Shown: positions 1-9,160 of the stretch, piece by piece
How the letters are laid out: every line of letters starts with the position of its first letter
Numbering within the stretch: the stretch's first letter is position 1
Assembly: GCA_019009955.1 (NCBI GenBank)
Contig: CM032228.1
Span: forward strand, 255,375,501 to 255,439,500
DNA length: 64,000 nt
Origin: Riptortus pedestris
Taxonomy: Eukaryota > Arthropoda > Insecta > Hemiptera > Alydidae
Direction: 5' to 3'
Made by a program: the position numbers and the translations under genes
Notes under the pieces: generated by a model
The model's input: the letters and a program-made list of their open reading frames with translations, nothing else
Database searches by the model: none
What the model was told of the DNA's origin: nothing

Positions 1-156
1 CGGCATACATCAAAGGGGAAATGGCTGGGCCTTTCGACCTCTGGACTGGAAGGGACTAGTAGGAGCTAGACCCTCTGTCGGCTTCTTTGATCTACATCGC
101 GCTTCCCAAATACGCGACTCTCTCTGCTAATCCTTCTGTATTTAATTTTCGCAACA
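1..156 (-). repeat. 3' LTR of gypsy A (partial)
   Basis: It ends in GCAACA at 156 and matches 4331-4485 with only a few substitutions. The rest of this LTR lies left of the window. On the minus strand the sequence just before it (about 157-172) is purine-rich, as expected for a polypurine tract. Confidence 0.85.
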
Positions 157-167
157 CTGCCGCCCAC

Positions 168-700
168 TTAAGCCTTTTCGTCCCGAATAGGCTCAATATC
201 GCCGTTGCCATACTTGGCTAGTCGCTCTAGGTGTACCACTTTCATTTTAGACCTCGGATTGTGGTATCTCTGTATCCTGTAGACAACGTCGTTCAATCTC
301 TTGATCACCTTGTAAGGTCCCTCCCAGTGCGTTTGCAATTTAGGCGATAGTCCTTTCTTGCGTTGTGGGTTGAATAGTAGACCCATTTGTCCTTCCGTAA
401 ATTCCTCCGTATTTACTGCTCGATCATACACGCCATTCATCTGGTTACTGGTCATTTTAATGCGGTCCAATATTTCATGACGGGTCGACCTTGCATTGTC
501 CTTAGCCAGAATAGTGTCGCCCTTCTGCGCCGTCGACCTGGCTCCTCCTGAGCTAACATGGCTAAGTCGTACATCAATGACGCACTCCTCTTCCTCGGCT
601 TTTGTTCAATTCTTGTACTCTACGTTGCATGGCCGCCTTGAGAGGACTAGAGCTTCATCGTGTTTTCTCCCTTTTCTATGAACAATAGAACAGGCTTCTG
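168..700 (-). pseudogene. gypsy A pol remnant: RNase H/integrase linker scrap plus integrase C-terminus
   Basis: The open stretch at 168-470 (100 aa) contains HWEGPYKVIKRLNDVVYRIQ, the GPY/F-type C-terminal module of gypsy integrases, which helps position integration. Upstream on the same strand, about 480-700 translates with stops. It holds a motif resembling the linker between RNase H and the integrase zinc finger (LSRRPCN followed by C..C). The reverse transcriptase, most of RNase H and the whole DDE core are absent, so an internal deletion has fused distant parts of pol. The element cannot encode a working integrase. Confidence 0.7.
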
Positions 701-701
701 C

Positions 702-1155
702 TCAACGTGACAATTTCTGGCGTCCGTCGGTACGTAGCTCCCTTGTGGTCTTACACTCATGTCCGACATCCAAAGGTATTTCTGTGTTTCGCCAGATCAT
801 AGTTGGCTTACCCATGTGCAGGTCAATACCGTGGGCTGTCATGAAGTCTACACCGATGACCACTTCATACATTATGTCAGCAACAACATAGACATGTTCA
901 GTGCTGATGTTGGCAATAGTCACTCTCATCTTGGCTCTTTCGTAGACTGTGGCTGACTCCCTTGTAGCAGTTCGCAGTCGTACGTTCTCCAACGGTTCCA
1001 CTGCCCCTTTTACCAAATCGGGCCGAATGATGGAGTGTGTCGCTCCCGTGTCCATGGTGAGGACCTGCTTCCTCCCGTTGATGAGCCCACAAGCAGTAAG
1101 GTTGCTGTTCTTCTGTCGTATAATAGAAATGGAGATGGTGGAGCCATCGGTTTTA
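702..1155 (-). pseudogene. gypsy A retropepsin-like aspartic protease
   Basis: The minus-strand reading contains VLTMDTGATHSIIRPDLV, the active-site D-T/S-G-A motif of a retroviral-type aspartic protease. The downstream VVIGVDFMTAHGIDL matches the second conserved block (G-x-D-F-L-x-x-H/Y). This enzyme would cleave the Gag-Pol polyprotein. The domain is about 130 aa, normal for the family. Its N-terminal side is cut by the Harbinger insertion at about 1156. Its C-terminal side runs into the pol deletion near 702, so it is not part of a functional polyprotein. Confidence 0.8.
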
Positions 1156-1293
1156 AGGCCGGTCCAGACGCTCCGTTTTACACAACGTTTTGTCTGCGCA
1201 GTCTTAAGATGGAATGAAAACGTTGCAATTTGTAGAACGTCCACACGGCACAGACATATACGTATATTTTGCTCAGTTTTGTGTGAGATCGTC

Positions 1294-1730
1294 ATGGAGG
1301 AGGTACTACTCTGGTCGATTTTCGCGATGTGTCTTGTTAAAAAAAAAAAAAAGATTGCAACATCTCAGAAGTACCCGGCGTTCAAAGTGGTCGCGGAAGT
1401 GGCTTCTAAAAAGGAAGCACTTTTCCCATATCAAATTATTGCGTGAATTACGTGATGAACCTACTGATTGGCGGAACTACTTGCGAATGGACGTTGACAC
1501 ATATACTTATTTATTAGAATTAGTGACACCGCATATCAACAAAGAAAATACTTGTATGAGAACAGCAATATCAGCACATGAAAGGCTAACAGCAACTTTA
1601 AGGTTTTTAGCAACTGCTAGAAGTTACAAAGACCTAGAATTCACAGCAATTATATCGAAACAATCGTAAGTGAAATCATTCCTGAAACATGTGAAGCTAT
1701 CTTCAAGGTGCTGAAGAATGAATACTTGAA
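1294..1730 (+). pseudogene. Harbinger (HARBI1-like) nuclease, N-terminal exon, frameshifted
   Basis: The reading frame through 1430-1730 gives LLRELRDEPTDWRNYLRM, then HERLTATLRFLATARSYKDL, then an EIIPETCEAIFKVLKNEYLK block. These are the conserved N-terminal motifs of PIF/Harbinger transposases (the RFLATG..Y..L and I..I..EVC.AI signatures). A likely start ATG at 1294 is in a different frame. The run of 13 A at 1340-1352 separates the two frames, so a homopolymer indel probably broke the gene. GTAAGT at 1732 right after the LK codons looks like a splice donor. The catalytic DDE part is absent from the element, so this copy is non-autonomous. Confidence 0.7.
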
Positions 1731-1909
1731 GGTAAGTAAAAATTTATTTAATTATTTATTTTATTATTTAGCATTGCTAACTACAATCATATAACAATAT
1801 TGATAATACCATAATGCCATTGTCTATAAAAGATTTATTTGAAAATTAAAAGTAACATCAGTGTTTCATAAAAGTTAGGCTAAGCAGAATGAAAATGCAT
1901 GCTAGTACT

Positions 1910-2155
1910 TCAGTTTGGTTGAAATGTTGACACGTAGTTTGCAGCGGAAGAGTGGGCAAGGACTTGATGGGCGTGTGTCTGTTGATCTTGTTCACCTTCC
2001 TGGTGTGGGATGATGCGTGAAACTGCCGGAATTTGCCCAATTGTTTCATACTGCTGAGGGTGTGTAAGTTGTTCTGGGACGTAGTTACGTGGCATGGGCT
2101 GCGAGAAGGAGTGGTATTGTCCAACTTGTGAAGAAAGAGTATTTGACATTCTCAA
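1910..2155 (-). CDS. Possible fragment of the second (MADF/Myb-like) Harbinger ORF
   Basis: An open stretch of 81 codons on the minus strand is rich in Q, P, S and N. It lies inside the Harbinger element in the position and orientation where these transposons carry their second, DNA-binding ORF. No Myb or MADF motif is visible, so the assignment rests on position and low-complexity composition only. It may be chance. Confidence 0.3.
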   Translation of the reverse strand: MRMSNTLSSQVGQYHSFSQPMPRNYVPEQLTHPQQYETIGQIPAVSRIIPHQEGEQDQQTHAHQVLAHSSAANYVSTFQPN

Positions 2156-2371
2156 CTGAGTATCAAAATGAATCCGGAAACGGTGCTACCATACACACAC
2201 GCCGACTTGTCTGCGCAGTTCAAGGAAATCTATGCTCTCTGGCTCAGTTTTACTAAAACTGTACCGTCTTTGAAATGGGTTCAAAACTGCACAGTTTTCC
2301 AGTCCACACGCAACGTTTTGAACTTCGCAGACAAATCGTTGTGCAAAACGGAGCGTCTGGACCGGCCTTAA

Positions 2372-3868
2372 GTAGCTAGTTTGTGCCCCTCAGTGCGAGT
2401 TCGTTCTACTTTAACATTGGCTCTTGAGATTTGGACGTTAGTCGTTTGTTGTCCCTCCATGGCGAAATAGATCTCAACCCTTTCTTTGGTGCTTTACAGT
2501 TACGCTGAAAATGGCCGACCATACCGCAGTTGCAGCATACGACGCGTGATCTATTTATTCCTTTGCTCCTCCAGTACCCGCTTGACCAATGCTTCTATGT
2601 CACACCTTTCATTGCCGCCACTTTGTATTTCAGCAACAAGACGTCGCACATTGTAGACTTGCAGCTTTGAAATTACTTTAGTAGTCTCCTGGGTCAGCGC
2701 ATAAGAGATAGTTTCAGCAAAGGATGATTTTTGCATAGCACACACCGCAAATTTAACATCTGGGTCTCGTATACCATTAACAAATGCTTCAATCTTAAAC
2801 TGATCCAGGAACGGATGGTTTGCACCTGGGTAAGTCAGTTGGACCAGACGTTCGATTTCCATGGCAAAATCTTGGAGCGTCTCATTTGGTTTTTGCACTC
2901 TGCCTTGTAACTCCATCCTGTACAGTTCTCGCTTATGCCCACCGCCAAACTTGCGCTGTAAGGTCACTATAATGTCCTCATAATTATTTCTGCAAGCGGC
3001 CGGTAAACTCTCCAGGATTTCTGCAGCGGTTCCCTTCAGTGCCAAAATCAGTTCTACCGCTTTCTCTTCATTATTCCATCCGTTTCTACTGGTCACCGTC
3101 TCAAACTGAAATTTAAAAACATTAAATGGTACATTACCGTCAAAAGTTGGGGTATTTATCTTGCTGGAATGTTCTGAAATGAGTCTTACCGGGCCCTCTC
3201 GAACATGTAGATTATCCATTTGGAATTGTAGCTCACGTATTTCATCGTCTACCTTCTTTCCTAGATTGGACACTTTCTCTTCAACATTATTCAGTTTTTC
3301 ATCAAACCCGCTTACTCTCTGCTCAATGGCTTCCACTCGTTTGCCCAATACCTCTGATATTTCGTGGAGTTTAAGGTTTGTCATTCTGGAAGCTTCCTGA
3401 AGTTCCTCAAGTTTCTCGCAATTAGCTCTAGGAGCTTCCTTAAATTCTTGTCTGACTTCCACTGAGATTTTCTTGCTGTTCCTTCTAGAAGCTTCCTGGA
3501 TTTTTTTTTTCTAGCTTCTCACAATTAGCTCTAGAAGCTTCTTCTAATCTTTCGTAATTAGCTCTAGAAGATTCCTGGAATTTTTCTTCTAGCCTGTCAC
3601 AATTAGCTCTGGAAGCTTCCAAGAGTTTCTGGTTATTTTCCATCATAGCGGCTAAAATTGCATTTAAGTCCAAATTGCTACTTGAGATAGGATTACTTAC
3701 TGCAATGTCTTCTTTATCGGTAAACTCGTGTGTACTTATAACGATTCCTCGTCTTTGGAATTCATCTGTCAACCGCCTTTTTAATTCAACCTTATTTCCT
3801 GTTGTTGGCAGATCCAGTTTAGCCAGCTCCTTCTTCAGCTGTTCCAATTTTAGTTCTTCAAACTTCAT
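2372..3868 (-). pseudogene. gypsy A gag with N-terminal SAP motif, coiled coil, capsid-like region and zinc knuckle
   Basis: The reading starts at 3868 on minus (ATG, MKFEELKLEQLKKEL...). The first 35 residues fit a SAP DNA-binding motif (LKKELAKLDLPTTGNKVELKRRL). Next come tandem repeats of about 10 residues of the type EASRANCEKLEE, predicted coiled coil. A frame break at the T-run near 3500-3510 separates the two halves. The second half (2551-3462) has the capsid-like FDGNVPFNVFKFQFE...ALKGTAAEILESLP region. Beyond a stop at about 2550, a CCHC zinc knuckle (CCNCGMVGHFQRNC) is readable at roughly 2490-2545. Gag would package the element RNA. A SAP module in a gypsy Gag is uncommon. Confidence 0.75.
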
Positions 3869-3885
3869 TTTTATTGATTTTAATT

Positions 3886-3910
3886 TTGCAATCCCACTTC
3901 TGACACCAGT
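3886..3910 (-). other. Primer-binding-site region of gypsy A
   Basis: Immediately downstream of the 5' LTR on the minus strand the sequence reads ACTGGTGTCAGAAGTGGGA, the position and style of a gypsy tRNA primer-binding site. I did not assign the tRNA. Confidence 0.5.
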
Positions 3911-4485
3911 TGTTACGTTTTTATTACCAAAACCAGTAATAAACGTTATTAATAAGAGTTCTTTTGGATTGCAAAATTAAATACTCACAAGTTTCACAGT
4001 TTTTATCACTGCACAATTTATTTCACAATGCACAATACACTTGGTAATTATTCTTAATTACTACTCACAGTATACACTGATAGCGTCACTGTTCTTCAGA
4101 TTACACAGTCCAATAATTCACTCACGGTCACTGAAGTACACCAAAAGACGGCACTGCACTGTCCTTTACTTCGCGGCACTGCACTGTCTTAAACACGGCA
4201 CAACACTGTTCTTCTTATAAAAACACTTTACCGCACTGCACTAAGTCGCACTGTAGCACCGAACGCACATATGAGCACTTGAGAAGAAACTGACAAGCAC
4301 GCGACTGGCCAGTTCTTTATGTAGGTCGTCGGCATACATCAAAGGGGAAATGGCTGGGCCCTTCGACCTCTGGACTGGAAGGGACTAGTAGGAGCTAGAC
4401 CCTCTGTCGGCTTCTTTTATCTACACCGCGCTTCCCAAATACGCGACTCTCCCTGCTAATCCTTCTGTATTTAATTTTCGCAACA
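3911..4485 (-). repeat. 5' LTR of gypsy A
   Basis: 575 bp, TG...CA in plus orientation (TGTTACG...CGCAACA). It includes short tandem stretches with a GCACTGCACTG motif near 4150-4250. It is related to, but diverged from, the solo LTR at 5409-6052: both share the block around CCCCTTTGATGTATGCCG and similar ends. Confidence 0.85.
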
Positions 4486-5404
4486 ATATTAATATTTGTC
4501 TTCAACGTTAGAAGATCAAAATCTCTTCTTACTTGGAGATCAAGAAAACGTCCCTCTTTTTCGATTTCTACAGTAAACTTGACTGATCTATGGCAGCCAT
4601 TGACGTAATTTAAAAGGTCATTGACTTCATTTACCCTACCTTCGAAACTTATGAATATGTCATCCATATAGCGGACGTAAAAGTTAATTAAATTGTAAAA
4701 TAGGTTCCTTGGTGACATGATATATTTCGCGTCCAAGTGTTCCATAAAGAGGTTAGCTAAAAGAGGTGATATTGGAGGGCCAATGATCAAACCCGTGGAT
4801 AATGTATAAAAGTTGTTTTGGAATTTAAATTAATTTTGGTTCAAACAAAGAGATAGAAGATCTAAAAATCCTGAAATATGACGCTATTTTTTTTAATTTT
4901 GAGAAATGAATCAAATACATTGAGTACATCATTGGCGGTATACTGGAAAATGTTGGTCTGATTGTGTAATCTTATTGAGAAATCCAGTAGTGAATGAGTA
5001 AGCAGGATTAAATTCTACATTGCTATTAAATTTAGAGATGAATGTTTTAGCTAATTTTTCTGTGGGTATGGAATTGAACGAAACTATGGGGCACAAGGTA
5101 TATCCTGTTTGTGTGTCTTTGAGAGGCAATGGGTTCATTTGGATCACATATTTCCTTTCTGTTTCATTAACCCTTTCCTTGTGCATAGTCACTATATTGA
5201 CTTTGTGCAAGGAAAGGGTTAAAGAGATTAGGTGGTTTTTCGATAGCTTTTCTAGTAGTGTCCGATTCTAATTGAACACATCCCAAATCCCTGATTACCC
5301 CTAAAACCTTTTCATCTTAAGTTTTCCTGATCATCACCACGCACATGGCTCCTTCATCAGCTCTCATAACTACAAGGTTATTTTCTTTAATTTTATTTAT
5401 TAAC
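4486..5404 (-). pseudogene. Penelope-like element reverse transcriptase, C-terminal part
   Basis: On the minus strand the fragments read, in order: a block with NPLPLKDTQTGYTLCPIVSFNSIP (5210-4929), then GPPISPLLANLFMEHLD and FYVRYMDDIF (4832-4486), then LDLQVRR and LKTNINI. These are the conserved RT blocks of Penelope-like elements, including the PISPLLANL and YMDD motifs; the RT copies element RNA. The reading is broken by stops and frame changes. The gypsy A LTR is inserted at 4486 and the related solo LTR at 5409. A DEGAMCVVMI-type motif lies just below the solo LTR. Confidence 0.75.
5167..5222. repeat. Short inverted repeat inside the Penelope-like coding region
   Basis: TTAACCCTTTCCTTG at 5167-5181 is mirrored exactly by CAAGGAAAGGGTTAA at 5208-5222, giving a potential 15-bp stem with a 26-nt loop. 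Confidence 0.6.
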
Positions 5405-5408
5405 ATAT

Positions 5409-5438
5409 TGTTGCGAAAAATAAATAGATGAATAATCC

Positions 5439-5477
<39 letters not shown>

Positions 5478-6052
5478 GTAATTGGAAAGGCGGCGTAGAT
5501 CAAAGAGATCGAGACGCTACTGGGCTCGTCCCGCCTAGCCTGGAATGAACTAGACAATTCCCCTTTGATGTATGCCGACCACCTATATAAGGCACCAGCA
5601 AGCTGCGAGCCAGTCAGTTTTATTGCCACCTGTCTTGATGTTCACATCAGTGCTTAAGTGCGACTTAGTGCAGTACGGTAAAGTGTTTTTAAAAGAAGAA
5701 CAGTGTTTTGCCGAGACTGTAAGTAACAGTTTAGTGCCGTGTTTAAGACAGTGCAGTGCCGCGAAGTAAAGGACAGTGAAGTGCCGCGAAGTCAAGGACA
5801 GTGCAGTGCCGTCTTGTTGTGAATTTCAGTGACCGTGAGTGAATTGTTGGACTGAGTAATCTGAAGAACAGTGACGCTATCAGTCTATACTGTGAGTAGT
5901 AATTAAGAATAATTACCAAGTTTATTGTGCATTATCCAAATAAATTGTGCAGTGATAAAAACTGTGAAACTTGCGAGTATTTAATTTTGCAATCCAAAAG
6001 AACTCTTATTAAAAACGTTTATTACTGGTTTTGGTAATAAAAAAACGTAACA
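5409..6052 (+). mobile_element. Solo LTR related to gypsy A
   Basis: It starts TGTTGCG and ends CGTAACA, and is flanked by ATAT at 5405-5408 and 6053-6056, a 4-bp target duplication. No internal region is present, so it arose by recombination between two LTRs. It carries a (GA)n tract at about 5442-5473, a candidate TATA box (TATATAA, 5584-5590), and tandem copies of GGACAGTG(C/A)AGTGCCGCGAAGT near 5748-5810. It interrupts Penelope-like coding sequence. Its orientation is opposite to gypsy A next door. Confidence 0.85.
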
Positions 6053-6056
6053 ATAT

Positions 6057-6290
6057 TAATATTGGGCCAATCCCGACAACTCGTTGATTTTTTAAATTCT
6101 TTTTATAAAGATAATTTTCAATTTCTAGTCCTATCTTTCTAATTACTAGGCTATCAATATCAATAGATTCAATGGCTACCATAAGTTCAATCATTTCTTC
6201 TTTACATGGAGTGTGTAAAGGCGGGAAGCTTTTTAAAGGCAAGAATAAGAGAGCATTAGACTGAAATATTTGCTATTTTTATGGATAGAT
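6057..6290 (-). pseudogene. Penelope-like element, N-terminal RT region fragment
   Basis: The minus-strand reading LKSFPPLHTPCKEEMIELMVAIESIDIDSLVI resembles the region before the RT core in Penelope-like elements. It joins the fragment below the solo LTR once one target-duplication copy is discounted, with a frame change. It is short and decayed. Confidence 0.5.
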
Positions 6291-6706
6291 GAGGGGAAAT
6301 AACACAAGTCACTATTTGAGTTCTCCAAAGAATCAAGTATATTAAATTGATTAAGCAACATATAATACACCTTATAGATATAGAGGTTGAACAAGAAACA
6401 AAAGGAAACTTAACTTTATAAAATAATTTAGCGTCAAGCCAATAATATATATATACAATAGACCGATCGATCGGTCCTATATATTGTGTGAGTACTCATT
6501 TAATAATTTGCGTGGATAATGCTAGCATTATTAGAAGTACATAGGTACCTGCCGGAAACATATACTTTCCTTGAAGTGGAGTCTTCTTCCGGTGTTATTT
6601 TCTGTGTTCCCTATAAGATTCTATCTTCTAGCTGGTTGCGGTATATGAAAGATTTGACTATCCTTTGTAACGGGTGAATCCCAACTGAGAGGTTAACTAT
6701 GAAGCG
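6291..6706. other. AT-rich stretch without recognisable gene
   Basis: I see no supported ORF or repeat family here. It lies between the Penelope fragment and the P-like element and is probably decayed Penelope or other insertion sequence. A short (TA)n run and a GATCGATC palindrome occur near 6444-6485. Confidence 0.5.
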
Positions 6707-6871
6707 GTGTACCCAGGGGGGTGCCATTCGGCAGATGCGCAGATCGTGACTTTTTTGCAACTTTGGCGCATTACGTCATCCATTACCTAATTGAGCTTTG
6801 TTTACATAGTGAGCATCTCTCTTTTTGTGATTTTTTTTTATTTTTTAGTGTTATAACTCATTTTTTTCAAA

Positions 6872-7552
6872 ATGCCGAGTGATTGTGCTGTAGCAACATG
6901 TTCCAACAACCCTAGGAAATCAGGGAAGTCAGTATCTTTTTACCAGTTCCCGAAAAACCCAGAAATTAGGAAACAGTGGGTAGTCCTGTGTAGACAAGGT
7001 GATTTGAACTTTAATCCTGATAATTCACGCGTTTGTTCAGAACATTTCAGCGACAGTGATTATGAAAGGAATTTACAAGCAGAATTGTTAGGCTATGTTC
7101 CTAATAGATTGAAATTAAAAGAAGAAGCTGTGCCCCATCTGAATCTACCAGTATCGTCCGTAAGTAAACAAACATCTACTTCTGACCCAAATAGTGAAAC
7201 ATCTAGACAATGTAGGAGTGAAAAGCGTGATATACGTAAACGTGCCCTGTGTCACATTAATGAGATTTCTCCCAAAAAGAAGAAAAGTGATTTTTCAGCT
7301 AATACAGATGAAGTCCATTGTAATGAATGCATTCTTTTAAAGAATAAGGTTTCTGAATATGAATCCAAATTAAAGTCTGTGCTGTTGCACGTAAATCATT
7401 TGAAAAGTAAAAACATTAATTTGAAAAAACAAGTTACTAGATTGCTATCAGAAAATAACCAGCTAAAAATAAATGCAAAAAGAAGAAAAATTGCTGTGAA
7501 ATGGAAAAGATTTGTCATCCGATATTATCCCCAACTCAAATACAGTGCTTAA
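6872..7552 (+). CDS. THAP-domain, coiled-coil protein of a P-like transposon (226 aa)
   Basis: The ORF starts at the ATG in the CAAAATGCC context and encodes a complete N-terminal THAP zinc finger. C5 and C10 form the first pair, C55 and H58 (CSEHFSD) the second, and the AVPHLNL block at about 86-92 closes the domain. A basic linker with KKKK follows. About residues 150-205 are a leucine/lysine-rich coiled coil, like the dimerisation segment after the THAP domain in P-element transposases. The family binds transposon ends sequence-specifically. The RNase-H-like catalytic domain and GTP-binding region are missing, because the ORF stops at 226 aa against roughly 700-900 aa in full transposases. 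It may be an early exon or a stand-alone DNA-binding protein. Confidence 0.8.
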   Translation: MPSDCAVATCSNNPRKSGKSVSFYQFPKNPEIRKQWVVLCRQGDLNFNPDNSRVCSEHFSDSDYERNLQAELLGYVPNRLKLKEEAVPHLNLPVSSVSKQTSTSDPNSETSRQCRSEKRDIRKRALCHINEISPKKKKSDFSANTDEVHCNECILLKNKVSEYESKLKSVLLHVNHLKSKNINLKKQVTRLLSENNQLKINAKRRKIAVKWKRFVIRYYPQLKYSA

Positions 7553-7569
7553 TAAACAAAAAAGTAAAA

Positions 7570-8000
7570 ATAATGTCATTACATGTTTCTTTCACAGTTA
7601 TTTATTCTATGGGACAGTGCGGTATAAATTCATACACTCCAAATGTATCAGTAGCAACAGTTTTGGACAAGCGGACTTCATGCCAATGACAGCTTTTAAA
7701 AAGGTGAGACTTAAAATTTAAAAAAAAAATTATTATCTTGTAGTGTATCCTATAGAGAACTATAGGAATTTATTTCCCATGCTCCATCATTAATGTCATT
7801 ACATGTTTCTTTCACAGTTATTTATTCTGTGGGACTTCAATACATAGGCTCCAACATCAGTGCCATTCTCTTCACAAGGATCCAACTGGAACCAAGGCAT
7901 CCCTGCGACTCGAAATATATGCATCTTTTTAGGACAAGCAGGATTACATGCCAATGATTTCCTTTAAAAATCTTGTACCTGAATGGACTAGTTGATGTTT
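7570..8000 (+). repeat. Exon-like tandem units in P-like copy 1
   Basis: The sequence ATGT(C)ATTACATGTTTCTTTCACAG followed by TTATTTATTCT(A/G)TGGGAC occurs twice, near 7574 and 7795. Each time it ends like a splice acceptor (pyrimidine tract plus CAG). The first unit finishes GCTTTTAAAAAGGTGAG, a splice-donor-like context. The same arrangement recurs in copy 2 at about 21630-22130. This suggests duplicated exon/intron cassettes, not random sequence. Confidence 0.5.
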
Positions 8001-8485
8001 AAAATAATTTACTAACATATTCTATATAGTAACTGGTATCTTAGTTTATTGCTTGGTTTGTTCAATGTTATTGACTTTAATTTCTTTGTATAATATTAGG
8101 CATAACTATTTTCATGTTTTGAACATTTTATCTTATTATAATAAAATTTTTCTTTGTCTTGTGTTGATTATGTAGAAAAATTACGATTTTAAATATATCT
8201 CAATTTTAAGGAACTATTGTGTATTTATTTTTAATGGAATCTAATTTGTACATGGTTTATTTAAAGTAAAATATATTCAGCTAAAGTAATTTGTACCATT
8301 TATTGACCTATACCATTTTATAAATTTTGTATTCACCAAATTAATCAGAAAACAGCGTATTTCGATCGTTTTTAAGCTGGTTGGGGGCGTGGCCTGGAAT
8401 CGAGTGACGTAGCAGGCTCGCTGCATTTTGATTGGCTATTCGTCAAATGGCACTACCTTATCTTATACGTACCTTGGGTGTACCC

Positions 8486-8700
8486 ACTTTTCTGTAGCAG
8501 AGAAACGACCCCGGAGAGGGGCCAAGCCTCACTGGCCGTAGAAACGACCCCTGAAAGCGAGTGTCAAAGCTCTACTGAACTGTATCTTTGTAACTAGCCG
8601 ATGACTTCTTGAGCTGCAACGTAGTTTCCGCTGTAGGCCACAGCCTTGGTGATCTGCATGTGTGTGGCGGGTTTGTGAACTAGGCAAGCGCGGGAAATTC
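8486..8700. other. Unassigned flank with short GAAACGACCCC repeats
   Basis: GAAACGACCCC occurs at about 8502 and 8542 around a GGAGAGGGGCC segment. I recognise no gene. Confidence 0.4.
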
Positions 8701-9160
8701 AATTTAAATGACGACTGAACATCGTGAGAGACAGACAATATTTCAGTACTATGTTAAAAATCTTGATCTCCTCTATAGAAATTTTAATATCACTTAAATT
8801 TATCAGCCTAGGAGCAGTTGTGAAATTATTTTCATTCTAAGATGTAAGGCATGACATCATTATGAGAAATATTCGGAACCAATGTTTCAGCATTAATTAG
8901 GTCATTATTCAAGCCAGTAATATTATCTGGCACAATAACAGTAATATTAGAGCTAATAACTTCCTTCGGAGGTCCTAATAATAACAGGATTAACACTATT
9001 ATTAAAGTGTCGCATGGGATTGTCTAGAGACTGTTTAAGTGAATTGATTTTCTCTCTTACTTTAGAATCTTTTAACTCTATCTTCTTTGAATACATACTT
9101 TTTACTAGAGCTTCGAACGTATCCCATCCACCATCACTACTCCTAGACTTAACATACTTT
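8701..9160 (-). pseudogene. Penelope-like element, N-terminal coding region
   Basis: The minus strand reads SSDGGWDTFEALVKSMYSKKIELKDSKVREKINSLK and, after a frame change near 8970, ITVIVPDNITGLNNDLINAE. Then comes INLSDIKISIEEIKIFN.VLKYCLS. The last block matches the NLS..L...E...L.KGLKF.PS motif that opens the Penelope-like RT region. Orientation is the same as the RT fragments at 4486-6290, so these are probably parts of one element separated by later insertions. There are several frame changes; it is non-functional. Confidence 0.5.

Larger units (their letters stand above)
1157..2367 (+). mobile_element. PIF/Harbinger DNA transposon, internally deleted, inside gypsy A
   Basis: The termini are near-perfect inverted repeats. 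The left end starts GGCCGGTCCAGACGCTCCG at 1157 and the right end is its reverse complement finishing at 2367; similarity continues for about 50 bp. TTAA flanks both ends (1153-1156 and 2368-2371), consistent with a TWA- or TTAA-type target duplication. The gypsy reading frame on the minus strand resumes on either side, so the element landed between the gag zinc knuckle and the protease. Inside are a nuclease fragment on plus and a possible second ORF on minus. Confidence 0.75.
1..4485 (-). mobile_element. Ty3/gypsy LTR retrotransposon A, decayed, left end outside window
   Basis: The segment at 1-156 repeats almost exactly at 4331-4485, which marks two LTRs. The full LTR visible here is 3911-4485 (575 bp, TG...CA, reading TGTTGCG on the minus strand). 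Only the last 156 bp of the other LTR lie in the window. Reading on the minus strand, the order is LTR, primer-binding region, gag with an N-terminal SAP-like motif, zinc knuckle, aspartic protease, a scrap of the RNase H/integrase linker, the integrase C-terminus, a purine-rich tract and LTR. Reverse transcriptase, RNase H and the integrase core are deleted between about 700 and 470. A Harbinger element interrupts the gag/protease junction. The right flank, ATATTAATATT, lies inside Penelope-like coding sequence, so this element inserted into the Penelope element. Confidence 0.85.
6715..8477 (+). mobile_element. P-like (THAP) non-autonomous DNA transposon, copy 1
   Basis: Flanked by GTGTACCC at 6707-6714 and 8478-8485, an 8-bp direct repeat as P-superfamily elements make. 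The left end begins AGGGGGGTGCCATTCGGC and the right end finishes near ...GCACTACCTTATC...TACCTTGG. The two ends share an imperfect subterminal inverted block (GTGCCATT(C/T)G). A second copy at about 20009-22655 has the same ends and content. It encodes a THAP plus coiled-coil protein but no catalytic transposase region, so it must depend on an enzyme supplied elsewhere. Confidence 0.75.

Noticed and set aside
8529..8738. 69-codon minus ORF as a gene
   Set aside because: Its first residues continue the Penelope-like N-terminal reading and the rest has no domain; decayed sequence.
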